In this document: piece after piece, positions 24,839 to 33,851 of the stretch | How the letters are laid out: every line of letters starts with the position of its first letter | Numbering within the stretch: position 1 is the first letter of the stretch | Source: an uncultured Campylobacter sp. | GTDB taxonomy: Bacteria; Campylobacterota; Campylobacteria; Campylobacterales; Campylobacteraceae | DNA length: 55,974 nt | Direction: 5' to 3' | Assembly: GCF_938030785.1 (NCBI RefSeq) | Contig: NZ_CALHIK010000134.1 | Location: forward strand, 1-55,974 | Program-made: the position numbers and the translations under genes | Notes under the pieces: generated by a model | What the model saw: only the letters and a program-made list of their open reading frames with translations | Told to the model about the DNA's origin: nothing | The model's database searches: none

Positions 24839-27598
24839 ATGGACTACAAAGATACTCTCTTTCTTCCTACTACGGATTTTGCGATGCGAGGCGCACTGCC
24901 GCAGAACGAGCCTGCGCGGTTTAAGGCATGGTACGATGAGCGTAAAATTTACGAAAAGATGAAGGCTAAGCGCAAGGGCGCAAGCGTTAGCTTTAATATC
25001 CACGACGGCCCGCCGTATGCCAACGGACACCTCCACATCGGCCACGCGCTGAATAAAATTTTAAAAGACATCATCACCAAAACCCATTATTTTTTCGGCG
25101 AGGAGATCCGCTACGTGCCGGGCTGGGACTGCCACGGCCTGCCGATCGAGCAGCAAGTAGAGATTAAACTAGGTGAGCAGAAAAAATCGCTTTCAAAAGT
25201 GCAGATCCGCGAGTTTTGCAGACAGCATGCCAAAGAGTTCATCGACGTGCAGCGCAATGAATTTAAAGATATGGGGATTTTGGGCGACTGGGACAATCCG
25301 TATCTGACGCTAAAATTTGAATTTGAAGCTGAAATTTACAAGGCGCTCTGCCAAATCGCGAAAAAAGGAATTTTAATCGAGCGAAGTAAGCCCGTATTTT
25401 GGAGCTGGGCGGCAAAAAGCGCGCTTGCAGAAGCCGAGGTCGAATACAAAGACAAAGAGGACTACTCGATCTTCGTGGCGTTCGATCTAAGCAGTGAAGC
25501 GAACGCTAAAATCGGCGCAAAAGGCGCCAAAGCGGTCATCTGGACGACCACGCCTTGGACGCTGCCCGCAAACGGCGCAATATCTTTGAACCCGAATGAA
25601 ATTTACGCGCTGACGAGCGAAAATTTAATCCTTGCTAAACCTTTGGTCGAAAGCCTCGTAAGCCTGGGCATCACCAAGGGCGAGATTGTTAAAGAATTTA
25701 AAGCCGCCGAGCTTGAGGGCTTAAACGCAATCAATCCGCTAAATGATAGAGCTTCGAAATTTATCCTCGGCGAACACGTTTTAATGGACGGCGGCACCGG
25801 GCTCGTGCATACGGCTCCGGGACACGGCGAGGACGATTATTTCGTAGGGCTTAAATACGGCATCGAAGTGCTGATGCCGGTGGATGAGGGCGGATGCTTT
25901 GATCAAACCCTTAAAACTAAAAAACTTTTCCGCGAAGACGTCGTAGATGAGCTCGTGGGGATGCATATCTTCAAAGCAAACGAGAGAATTTTACAGCTTT
26001 TAGGTCCCGCGCTTATCAAATCCGGTAAATTCGTCCACTCCTATCCGCACTGCTGGCGCACGCACAAGCCGGTAATCTACCGCGCGACGAAGCAGTGGTT
26101 TATCGCGATGGATGAGCCTAAACTCAGCGGCAAGACGCTGCGCCAAGTAGCCCTTGAAGAGATCGGGAAAGTTAAATTTTATCCGCAAAGCGGCATCAAC
26201 CGCCTAAGCTCAATGATAGAAAACCGCCCCGATTGGTGTATCTCGCGCCAAAGAGATTGGGGCGTGCCGATCGCGTTTTTCCGCGACAAAAGCACCAAAG
26301 AGCCGATTTTTGATGAAAAAATTTTAAATAATATCTACGAGATTTTTAAAGCCAAAGGCGCGGATGCTTGGTGGCAGATGGAAATTTCGGAGCTTTTGCC
26401 GCAGGACAGCGGCTATAAGCCTGAAAATTTAGAAAAGGTGATGGATATCTTAGACGTTTGGTTTGAGAGCGGCTCGACGTGGAAGGCGGTGCTGCAAAGC
26501 GGCGTTTACGATGCGGGCAAATTCCCTGCGGATATGTATCTTGAGGGCAGCGACCAACATCGCGGCTGGTTTCAAAGTTCATTACTTCTGAGCTGCGCGA
26601 TCAACGAATGCGCGCCGTATAAAAGCATACTCACTCACGGATTTACCGTCGATGAGAAGGGTCAAAAGATGAGCAAGTCCGTCGGAAACGTCGTCTATCC
26701 GCAAGAGGTCGCAAAGAGCCACGGCGTTGAAATTTTACGCCTTTGGGTCGCGATGAGCGATTATTCGACCGATCTAAAGATCAGCGACAATATCCTTAAG
26801 CAGGTAAGCGAGCAGTACCGCAAGATCCGAAATACTATAAGATTTCTGCTCGCAAGCACCAGCGATCTGGGCGAGATCGAGACGAGTAATTTTACGCGGC
26901 TTGACCGCTGGATCCTAACGCGCGCTGCAAACGCCTTTACGGGCGCGGAAGCGGCGTTTAGAAACTACGATTTTTCAAAGGGCTTCAATCAGCTACTAAA
27001 TTTCTTAAGCGCCGATCTGAGCGGAATTTATCTTGATATCTGCAAAGACAGGCTCTACTGCGACGCACCCGACGAGCCGCGCCGCAGAAGCGCGCAAAGC
27101 GCGATCGCGCTAATCACGCGAGCGCTATTGCCTCTGATCGCGCCTACGCTAACCTACACGATCGACGAAGTAATGCAGTTTGCGCCGAGTATCATCAAAG
27201 AGGGCAAAGAAGACGTCTTCGATCTGATCTACAAGCAGGTAGAATTTGACGATTTCATAGAATTCGACGAAATTTTAATCAGATCGAGGGAGAAATTTTT
27301 CGAACTCATCGACGCGCTGAAAAAGGACAAGATCATCAAATCGACGCTTGAGCTGGTTTTGCAGACGAGCTCGAACGAAATTTTATCAAACGACATCCTA
27401 GGCGTAGCGGATTGGTTCATGGTAAGCGACGTGGACACTCTGCAAAGCGGGCCGGCTCTGGCGGAGTTTAAGATAAACGACGAAATTTTCCGCCTTGTAA
27501 AATCATCGAAGCACAAATGCCCGAGATGCTGGAAATTTAACGCAAAAGAGCCTGATGGGCTCTGCCCGCGCTGCGCGAAGGTCATGCATGCTCGCTAG
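24839..27598 (+). CDS. ileS: Isoleucyl-tRNA synthetase
   Basis: 919 residues, class I synthetase charging tRNA-Ile. The HIGH motif lies in N-G-H-L-H-I-G-H-A-L-N-K near residue 60, K-M-S-K-S in G-Q-K-M-S-K-S-V-G-N near residue 600, the editing domain between them, and a C-terminal zinc knuckle with C-P-R-C-W and C-P-R-C-A-K. GAAAAGG precedes the ATG. It is the first gene of a long plus-strand operon; the next small gene starts 11 bases before its stop codon. Confidence 0.98.
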   Translation: MDYKDTLFLPTTDFAMRGALPQNEPARFKAWYDERKIYEKMKAKRKGASVSFNIHDGPPYANGHLHIGHALNKILKDIITKTHYFFGEEIRYVPGWDCHGLPIEQQVEIKLGEQKKSLSKVQIREFCRQHAKEFIDVQRNEFKDMGILGDWDNPYLTLKFEFEAEIYKALCQIAKKGILIERSKPVFWSWAAKSALAEAEVEYKDKEDYSIFVAFDLSSEANAKIGAKGAKAVIWTTTPWTLPANGAISLNPNEIYALTSENLILAKPLVESLVSLGITKGEIVKEFKAAELEGLNAINPLNDRASKFILGEHVLMDGGTGLVHTAPGHGEDDYFVGLKYGIEVLMPVDEGGCFDQTLKTKKLFREDVVDELVGMHIFKANERILQLLGPALIKSGKFVHSYPHCWRTHKPVIYRATKQWFIAMDEPKLSGKTLRQVALEEIGKVKFYPQSGINRLSSMIENRPDWCISRQRDWGVPIAFFRDKSTKEPIFDEKILNNIYEIFKAKGADAWWQMEISELLPQDSGYKPENLEKVMDILDVWFESGSTWKAVLQSGVYDAGKFPADMYLEGSDQHRGWFQSSLLLSCAINECAPYKSILTHGFTVDEKGQKMSKSVGNVVYPQEVAKSHGVEILRLWVAMSDYSTDLKISDNILKQVSEQYRKIRNTIRFLLASTSDLGEIETSNFTRLDRWILTRAANAFTGAEAAFRNYDFSKGFNQLLNFLSADLSGIYLDICKDRLYCDAPDEPRRRSAQSAIALITRALLPLIAPTLTYTIDEVMQFAPSIIKEGKEDVFDLIYKQVEFDDFIEFDEILIRSREKFFELIDALKKDKIIKSTLELVLQTSSNEILSNDILGVADWFMVSDVDTLQSGPALAEFKINDEIFRLVKSSKHKCPRCWKFNAKEPDGLCPRCAKVMHAR

Positions 27599-27698
27599 CC
27601 CCATAAGTCTCGGCTTCGTATTTTTTACGATCGCGCTGATCTGCGTAGCGACGGGCGTGGGGATCTATTTCGTGAATAAATTTAAGGATGGCAGATGA
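27588..27698 (+). CDS. 36-residue single-pass membrane protein between ileS and gatA
   Basis: The frame opens at an ATG inside the last codons of ileS and closes with TGA at 27696-27698, overlapping the gatA ATG by ATGA. The product has one hydrophobic helix (G-F-V-F-F-T-I-A-L-I-C-V-A-T-G-V-G-I) and a positively charged tail, so it probably sits in the inner membrane with its C-terminus inside. C. jejuni carries a comparable tiny membrane gene (Cj1060c) between ileS and gatA, as I recall. The position and tight overlaps argue that it is translated. Function unknown; it could also serve to couple translation into gatA. Confidence 0.65.
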   Translation: MLASPISLGFVFFTIALICVATGVGIYFVNKFKDGR

Positions 27699-29053
27699 TA
27701 AGTTTGAAAGAGGCTCTAAAGCTGAGCGGGGATGAAATTTCAGCGCTTAGAGCGGAGTTAAAGGATAAAATTTTAAAAACTAAAGAGCTCGGCGCCTACG
27801 TCGAGCAGCTCACGGGCGAGGCTCTAAACATCAGCGGCGAGGGCGTACCGATCGCGATCAAAGATAACATTCAGGTAAAAGATTGGAGCGTCACCTCGGC
27901 GAGTAAAATTTTGCAAGGCTACGTCGCGCCTTACGATGCGACGGTAATCAAAAAGCTACGCGAGCGCGGCCTGGCGCCGTTTGGACGAACGAATATGGAC
28001 GAGTTTGCGATGGGAAGCACGACCGAGAGCTCATTCTACGGCAAAACTCTAAATCCGACCGATCACTCGCGCGTACCCGGCGGCAGTAGCGGCGGAAGCG
28101 CGGCTGCCGTAGCGGCAAATATCGCCGTAGCCGCACTCGGAAGCGATACGGGCGGCTCGATCCGCCAGCCGGCGGCATTTTGCGGCTGCGTAGGCTTTAA
28201 GCCGAGCTACGGCAGGGTCAGCCGCTATGGGCTCGCGGCGTATTCGAGCAGCCTCGATCAGATAGGACCGATTACGCGCAGCGTCGAGGATGCAGCGATT
28301 TTATACGACATCATCGCAGGCCGCGACGAGATGGATAGCACGAGCTACGCGGGCGCTTACGAAAGCACCGCGGATAAGCTAAACGCCGATCGCAAGCTTA
28401 AGATCGCCGTTATAAAAAACTACGTGGACGAGGCCTCGCAGCAGGTCAAAGAGGCTCTAAATTTAACTATAGAAAAGCTAAAATCATTCGGCCACGAGAT
28501 CGTTTACCGCGATCTTTGCAGCTCCAAATACGACATCGCGACCTACTACATCATCGCAACCGCCGAGGCTAGCGCAAATTTAAGCCGCTACGACGGCGTG
28601 CGCTACGGAAACCGCGCGAAGGCTCTAAATTTAAAAGAGCTCTACGCCAACACTCGCGGCGAAGGCTTCGGCGACGAGGTCAAAAGAAGAATGCTTCTAG
28701 GCACCTTCGTGCTAAGCAGCGGCTACTACGACGCGTATTACATCAAAGCGCAGAAGGCAAGAGCCTTCATCAAAAGCGAATATGAGGAAATTTTAAAAGA
28801 CGCCGATTTGATCTTTATGCCGATCGCGCCGGGCGTAGCGTATAAATTCGGCGAGCTTAGCGATCCGCTTCGCGCATATCTTAGCGACATCTACACGATC
28901 GGCGTAAATTTAGCGGGAGTTCCCGCGATCTCCGTGCCGGTAGCAAAAAACAAAGAGGCTCTTAATATCAGCGCGCAGCTCATCGGGCGCGCCTACGACG
29001 AACAAACGGTGCTGGACGGCGGCTTGAGTTTAGAAAAAATCGTGAAAGGATAA
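27695..29053 (+). CDS. gatA: Aspartyl/glutamyl-tRNA amidotransferase subunit A
   Basis: 452 residues, amidase-signature family. With GatB and GatC it converts Glu-tRNA-Gln and Asp-tRNA-Asn to the amidated forms. The Ser-cisSer-Lys triad is visible: A-I-K-D-N-I (Lys), P-G-G-S-S-G-G-S-A-A-A-V and D-T-G-G-S-I-R-Q-P-A. The start overlaps the small membrane gene by four bases. gatB and gatC are not in the window. Confidence 0.97.
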   Translation: MISLKEALKLSGDEISALRAELKDKILKTKELGAYVEQLTGEALNISGEGVPIAIKDNIQVKDWSVTSASKILQGYVAPYDATVIKKLRERGLAPFGRTNMDEFAMGSTTESSFYGKTLNPTDHSRVPGGSSGGSAAAVAANIAVAALGSDTGGSIRQPAAFCGCVGFKPSYGRVSRYGLAAYSSSLDQIGPITRSVEDAAILYDIIAGRDEMDSTSYAGAYESTADKLNADRKLKIAVIKNYVDEASQQVKEALNLTIEKLKSFGHEIVYRDLCSSKYDIATYYIIATAEASANLSRYDGVRYGNRAKALNLKELYANTRGEGFGDEVKRRMLLGTFVLSSGYYDAYYIKAQKARAFIKSEYEEILKDADLIFMPIAPGVAYKFGELSDPLRAYLSDIYTIGVNLAGVPAISVPVAKNKEALNISAQLIGRAYDEQTVLDGGLSLEKIVKG

Positions 29054-29055
29054 GT

Positions 29056-30507
29056 ATGAAGATCGTCAAAAAGGCTCTGACCTTCGAGGATGTTTTGTTG
29101 GTACCGCAATATTCTGAAATTTTACCCAAAGAGGTCGATATCAGCACGAGTTTTACGAAAAATATCACGCTAAATACCCCTCTCGTGAGTGCTGCGATGG
29201 ATACGGTCACCGAGTACCGCACCGCGATAATGATGGCGCGCCTCGGCGGCATCGGCGTGATCCACAAAAATATGGACGAGGACTCCCAAGCCAAGATGGT
29301 TCGCCGCGTAAAAAAGAGCGAAAGCGGCGTCATAATCGATCCTATCTCGATCAAGGCGGACGCCACGATCAAAGACGCTCTCGATCTGATGGGCGAGTAC
29401 CATATCAGCGGCATTCCCGTCATCGACGACAACGGCGTGCTGATTGGGATTTTGACCAATCGCGACCTGCGCTTTGAAACCGACACCGCCGCGCTAGTAG
29501 GCGAGAAGATGACCAAAGCTCCGCTAATTACCGCTCCAAAGGGCTGCACTCTAGATGACGCGGAGAAAATTTTTAGAAACAGTAAAGTAGAAAAACTTCC
29601 GATAATCGACGCGAACGGCCATTTAGAGGGGCTTATTACGATTAAAGACCTTAAAAAGCGCATCGAATATCCAAGCGCTAATAAAGACAAATTCGGACGC
29701 CTTCGCGTCGCCGCGGCGATTAGCGTAGGCCATCTGCAAAGAGCCGAAGCACTCGTCAAAGCGGGCGTAGATGCGCTTGTGATGGACTCTGCGCACGGAC
29801 ACTCCAAAGGCATTATCGACACGCTTAAGGAGCTGAAGCGAAATTTCGACGTCGACGTAGTAGTCGGAAACGTCGCAAACCCCGCCAGCATAAAAGATAT
29901 CGCAAACGCAGGAGCGGACGCGATTAAAGTAGGTATCGGCCCGGGCTCGATCTGCACTACGCGTATCGTAGCGGGCGTGGGCGTGCCGCAGTTTACCGCG
30001 ATCAACGATTGCGCGATCGAGGCGGCTAAATTTGGAATTCCGATCATCGCAGACGGCGGCATCAAATACTCGGGCGACATCGCCAAAGCTCTAGCTGCGG
30101 GCGCAAGCTCGGTGATGATGGGAAGCCTGCTTGCGGGCTGCTACGAAACCCCGGGCGAGCTCATTACGTTTCAGGGCCGCCAGTACAAAACCTACCGCGG
30201 TATGGGCTCTTTGGCGGCGATGCAGAAGGGAAGCTCGGATCGCTACTTTCAAGACGGCACCGCAAAAGAAAAGCTCGTACCCGAGGGCGTCGAGGGGCGC
30301 GTACCTTACGCGGGCATGTTAAAAGACGTGATCTTTCAGCTGCTAGGCGGCTTGCGAAGCTCGATGGGATACTGCGGCAGCAAGGATATCGCGACCTTTC
30401 AGCAAAAGGCGGAATTCGTCGAGATCACGAGCGCAGGTCTTAAAGAAAGCCACGTCCACGACGTCATCATCACGCAGGAAGCGCCGAATTACCGAGTAAA
30501 TCAGTGA
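29056..30507 (+). CDS. guaB: IMP dehydrogenase
   Basis: 483 residues. It oxidises IMP to XMP with NAD, the first step towards guanine nucleotides. A (beta/alpha)8 barrel is interrupted by two CBS domains (about 90-205). The catalytic loop G-P-G-S-I-C-T-T-R with its cysteine, the flap R-G-M-G-S-L-A-A-M and the IMP-binding D-G-G-I segment are present. It starts two bases after the gatA stop, and its stop overlaps the metX start as GTGA. Confidence 0.98.
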   Translation: MKIVKKALTFEDVLLVPQYSEILPKEVDISTSFTKNITLNTPLVSAAMDTVTEYRTAIMMARLGGIGVIHKNMDEDSQAKMVRRVKKSESGVIIDPISIKADATIKDALDLMGEYHISGIPVIDDNGVLIGILTNRDLRFETDTAALVGEKMTKAPLITAPKGCTLDDAEKIFRNSKVEKLPIIDANGHLEGLITIKDLKKRIEYPSANKDKFGRLRVAAAISVGHLQRAEALVKAGVDALVMDSAHGHSKGIIDTLKELKRNFDVDVVVGNVANPASIKDIANAGADAIKVGIGPGSICTTRIVAGVGVPQFTAINDCAIEAAKFGIPIIADGGIKYSGDIAKALAAGASSVMMGSLLAGCYETPGELITFQGRQYKTYRGMGSLAAMQKGSSDRYFQDGTAKEKLVPEGVEGRVPYAGMLKDVIFQLLGGLRSSMGYCGSKDIATFQQKAEFVEITSAGLKESHVHDVIITQEAPNYRVNQ

Positions 30508-31610
30508 TCCTTCAAAGCAAAATTCAAAATTTCGACGAGCCGCTTTATCTGGAGAGCGGCCGCGTCTTTTCCAACTTCAAGCTCGCCTATGAAACCTACG
30601 GCGAGCTAAATTCCGATAAATCCAACGTCATCGTCATCTGCCACGCCCTAACGGGCTCCGCGCACGCCGCGGGGCTCTACGAGGGCGACGTCAAGCCCGG
30701 CTGGTGGGACGGGCTTATCGGCGATCATAAGGCGGTTGATACGACGAAATTTTTCGTCATCTGCATAAACATACTGGCTTCGCCTTTCGGCTCCACCTGC
30801 CCGCTCGATATCGATGAAAGCAGCGGCCGCGAGTACCGCTTGCGCTTTCCGGTAGTGGTCGTCTCGGACGTCGTGCGCGCGCAGATGATGCTTTTAAAGC
30901 GCCTAGGTATTTCGCGCGCCCGTGCCGTTATCGGCGGCAGCCTAGGCGGCATGCAGGCGCTGTGCTACGCGATCGAATATCCGGAATTTGCGGATGAAAT
31001 TTTCGTGCTGGCAAGCACATACGCCACGCAGCCTTGGGCGATCGCGTTTAATAAGATCGCGACCGAGGCCATCTTGCGCGATCCGAGCTTTAAAAACGGC
31101 AACTACGATAAAAATCTGATCGCCGAGCGCGGGCTTGACGGCATGGCGGTGGGGCGCATGGCGGGGCATATAAGTTTTTTAAGCCCAAGCTCGATGCAGG
31201 ATAAATTCGGGCGCAACTACGTCGAAACCGACGGTCTTTACGAGATCAACGGACGCTTTCAGGTGGATCGCTACCTTGAATACAACGGCGAAAATTTCGC
31301 GCGCAGGTTCGATCCGCTGTGCTATCTCTACATCGCCAAGATGATGAATATATTTGATTGCACGCGCCACTACGGCAATCTCAAAAACGCCTGCGCGCAG
31401 ATCAGATCGCGCCTACACCTCATCTCTTTCAAAGGCGACGTGCTCTTTCCGCCGGAGCTGATGAAAGAAATTTACGATGCGATGAGCGATCTGGGCAAAA
31501 AGGATCGCGCGAGCTACGCGCAGATCGACAGCGACTACGGACACGACGCGTTTTTGGTCGAGATAGAAAAATTTGATTACATCATAAAAAGGATTTTGGA
31601 TGAGTTTTGA
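30504..31610 (+). CDS. metX: Homoserine O-acetyltransferase (MetX type)
   Basis: 368 residues, alpha/beta hydrolase. It acetylates (or, in some relatives, succinylates) homoserine as the entry to methionine synthesis. The oxyanion/N-terminal block H-A-L-T-G-S-A-H, the nucleophile elbow I-G-G-S-L-G-G-M-Q-A-L and the terminal G-H-D-A-F-L histidine are intact. It uses a GTG start inside a GTGA overlap with guaB and has only a weak ribosome site, so it probably depends on coupling. C. jejuni, from memory, uses a different enzyme at this step (MetA) and lacks metX here. Confidence 0.92.
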   Translation: MILQSKIQNFDEPLYLESGRVFSNFKLAYETYGELNSDKSNVIVICHALTGSAHAAGLYEGDVKPGWWDGLIGDHKAVDTTKFFVICINILASPFGSTCPLDIDESSGREYRLRFPVVVVSDVVRAQMMLLKRLGISRARAVIGGSLGGMQALCYAIEYPEFADEIFVLASTYATQPWAIAFNKIATEAILRDPSFKNGNYDKNLIAERGLDGMAVGRMAGHISFLSPSSMQDKFGRNYVETDGLYEINGRFQVDRYLEYNGENFARRFDPLCYLYIAKMMNIFDCTRHYGNLKNACAQIRSRLHLISFKGDVLFPPELMKEIYDAMSDLGKKDRASYAQIDSDYGHDAFLVEIEKFDYIIKRILDEF

Positions 31611-31785
31611 AGAAAAAATGGAGAAGATTAACGCGCTTTTAAAGAGCCTAAACGACAAGGATCTAAGCCTAGAAGAGAGCGTGAAGCTGTATAAGCAGGG
31701 TGTGGCGCTGCTAAAAGAGGCGAAGGAAATTTTAGAAAACGCCAAACTCGAGGTTGCCGAAATAAACGCGCCCGAGCAGGCTTAG
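31600..31785 (+). CDS. xseB: Exodeoxyribonuclease VII small subunit
   Basis: 61 residues, all helical. The family pattern F-E-E-K-M-E-K-I and L-E-E-S-V-K-L-Y-K-Q-G-V-A-L-L is clear. It partners XseA (not in the window) in degrading single-stranded DNA. The gene overlaps the 3' end of metX by 11 bases. It occupies the place of the small coiled-coil gene Cj1057c in C. jejuni. Confidence 0.9.
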   Translation: MSFEEKMEKINALLKSLNDKDLSLEESVKLYKQGVALLKEAKEILENAKLEVAEINAPEQA

Positions 31786-31794
31786 GAGGCGACG

Positions 31795-32943
31795 ATGATA
31801 AACGTATGCGTTTTGCAACTACCGACGCTTTCGATGAGCGAAAATCGGATCGATTACTATATGAAGGTCGCCAAAGACAACGGCGCGCGGATCGTGCTGC
31901 TGGGCGAATATGAGCTAAATTCCTTCTTTAGCGAGCTTAAAAAGATGCCCCGCTCTATCGCGTGCGAACAGAGCGAACACAAGCAGGAGCTGATGGCGCG
32001 GCTGGCTGCCAAATACGACCTGCATATCGTAGCGCCGATAATCAGAGCCGCTAGCGGCGCGATTTTGAGGCAAGCGGGCATCTTCGGCGGCGCGGCTCAA
32101 AAGAGCGTGCACGGCAGCGAAAATTCTTTAAGTCTTAAAGGCGAGCCCGGTTGCAAGGGCGAGCTAAATTCTAAGAGCACTTTAAATTCCAACGATGGTT
32201 CAAATTCTAAAGGCGCTTTAAATTCCGCAAGCGAGCAGAGTTCCAAAGGCGGCTTAAGCTCCTGCGGCGCAAAATCTTTAAATTTCAAAACCTCAAATTT
32301 AAAAAGCGCCCCCGAAGCCTCAAACGCTCTAAATTCCAAAGAAAGCCAAAAAGACGCAAGCGAAGAGGAGATCTTTTGCGCGAGCGAAAACGAGCCCATC
32401 TGGGTGAAATCCTGCGCTAAATTTTCGCCCTCGGAGGTGAAATTTTACGATCAAAATATCCTGATGGACTATCCGCACTGGAACGAGGAGGGCTTTTTCG
32501 CCAACCGCAAAAGCCGCAAAATCGGTAAAATTTCGCCGATGATCTTTAGCGAAGGCGGCGTAAAATTCGGCGTGTGTTTTGGCTACGAGGCGCATTTTGA
32601 CGTATTTTGGCGCTATTTTATGCAAAAAAACGTCGGCTGCGTGCTCGTGCCGTGCGCCTCGACCTTCGAAAGCGGCGGGCGCTGGCGCGAGCTTTTGAAG
32701 ATGCGCGCGTTTACGAACTCGCTCTACGTCATCCGTGCCAACCGCATCGGCGAGGCGAAATTCGGCGATAGCGAGTTTAAATTTTACGGCGAGAGCTTCG
32801 TCGTAACCCCCGGCGGCGAGATCGTAAACGAGCTGAAAAACGAAGAGGGCGTGCTGATGTGCGAAGTGGACGCGGACGAGATCGCTGCGGCGCGCGGACT
32901 GTGGAAATTCCGCAAAAATCTAGTCAGCAGGGGGCTTTTATGA
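31795..32943 (+). CDS. Carbon-nitrogen hydrolase (nitrilase superfamily) with a low-complexity insert
   Basis: 382 residues, about 110 more than is usual. Catalytic glutamate in L-L-G-E-Y-E-L (E38), a lysine-rich strand near 239-245, and the nucleophile in G-V-C-F-G-Y-E-A-H-F (C261) make a plausible Glu-Lys-Cys triad. Residues 101-197 are a Ser/Asn/Lys/Leu-rich insert with repeated L-N-S and N-S-K units, placed between the glutamate and lysine segments where other members have a short loop. The substrate is unknown; relatives hydrolyse omega-amides or other nitriles/amides. The gene lies nine bases after xseB, and its stop overlaps the ThiF gene as ATGA. Confidence 0.88.
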   Translation: MINVCVLQLPTLSMSENRIDYYMKVAKDNGARIVLLGEYELNSFFSELKKMPRSIACEQSEHKQELMARLAAKYDLHIVAPIIRAASGAILRQAGIFGGAAQKSVHGSENSLSLKGEPGCKGELNSKSTLNSNDGSNSKGALNSASEQSSKGGLSSCGAKSLNFKTSNLKSAPEASNALNSKESQKDASEEEIFCASENEPIWVKSCAKFSPSEVKFYDQNILMDYPHWNEEGFFANRKSRKIGKISPMIFSEGGVKFGVCFGYEAHFDVFWRYFMQKNVGCVLVPCASTFESGGRWRELLKMRAFTNSLYVIRANRIGEAKFGDSEFKFYGESFVVTPGGEIVNELKNEEGVLMCEVDADEIAAARGLWKFRKNLVSRGLL

Positions 32944-33605
32944 ACTACTTTCACAGACAGATCCAGCTTTGGGGCGAGCAGACGCAGCGCGCGCTTGCGG
33001 ACAAGCGCATCCTGATTATCGGCGCGGGCGGGCTTGGAAGCAGCCTTTCTTACGCACTCGGCGCAAGCGGCATCGGGCGGATCAGCGTCGTGGATTTCGA
33101 CACGGTGGCGCTTCACAATATCCACAGGCAAATTTTATTCACGCTCGAAGACGAGGGCAAATTTAAAGCGGATGTTTTCAAAAGCCGCGCGGAAAGCCGC
33201 TACGACGGCGTGAGCGTAGAGGTGTACAAGAGCCGCGCGGAGGAATTTTTCGCTAGCGCGACCGCCTCGGGCGAGAAATTTGATCTGATTTTGGATGCGA
33301 CCGACAATCTCGCCACGCGCGCGCAGATCGATGCCTTTGCTAAGCAAATAGGCGTACCATGGGTGTTCGCGTCGGTGGACAGCTGGCAGTGCCAAGTCTG
33401 CTTCGTGCAGAATGCGGATTTTAAATTTTTCCCGAGCCTAAACGCGACGCCTGCGGGCATAACGGCTGCGATCGTGATGTTTGCGGCGAGCTTTGAGGCA
33501 AACCTCGCTCTGCGTTATCTGGCGGGGCTTGAGGTCGAAAAAGACCTGCTTTACTACGCGAACTTTTTTGGCGGCGAGCTGGAAGTTAGGAAGATAAGGC
33601 TGTAA
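32940..33605 (+). CDS. ThiF/MoeB/HesA-family adenylyltransferase-like protein
   Basis: 221 residues, an E1-like Rossmann protein: I-G-A-G-G-L-G-S-S-L, then V-V-D-F-D-T-V-A-L-H-N-I-H-R-Q and D-A-T-D-N-L. Family members adenylate the C-terminus of a sulfur-carrier protein (ThiS, MoaD) or dehydrate tRNA t6A (TcdA). It is shorter than MoeB and lacks the two C-x-x-C zinc pairs at the C-terminus, so its partner cannot be assigned. I start it at the ATG overlapping the previous stop; an upstream in-frame ATG would overlap the hydrolase by 85 bases. Last gene of the ileS operon. Confidence 0.85.
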   Translation: MNYFHRQIQLWGEQTQRALADKRILIIGAGGLGSSLSYALGASGIGRISVVDFDTVALHNIHRQILFTLEDEGKFKADVFKSRAESRYDGVSVEVYKSRAEEFFASATASGEKFDLILDATDNLATRAQIDAFAKQIGVPWVFASVDSWQCQVCFVQNADFKFFPSLNATPAGITAAIVMFAASFEANLALRYLAGLEVEKDLLYYANFFGGELEVRKIRL

Positions 33606-33851
33606 ATTTTGATTTGTGGACGGATAAATTCAAGATACAACCGCTATTTCAGTGAGAAATTTATAACTTAATTCATCTTACACATCTTCGAACATATGGC
33701 AAGCGAAATCTTTCATACAAGATACAGAATTGTGGCAATGGTTAAATTCCAGACAAAATTTAGCCATTACTTTTTCACTATATTTAAGCTATCGAAATTT
33801 TAGAATTTTATAAACTATATTTTAAATTCCTAGTCTTATAAAATTTAGTAC

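Noticed and set aside
28980..30086. 368-codon minus-strand frame
   Set aside because: Entirely antisense to guaB and the end of gatA, both of which are unambiguous.
32859..32939. Longer N-terminus for the ThiF-like protein
   Set aside because: It would overlap the hydrolase gene by 85 bases; the ATG at 32940 forms the usual ATGA overlap and begins the family-like sequence.
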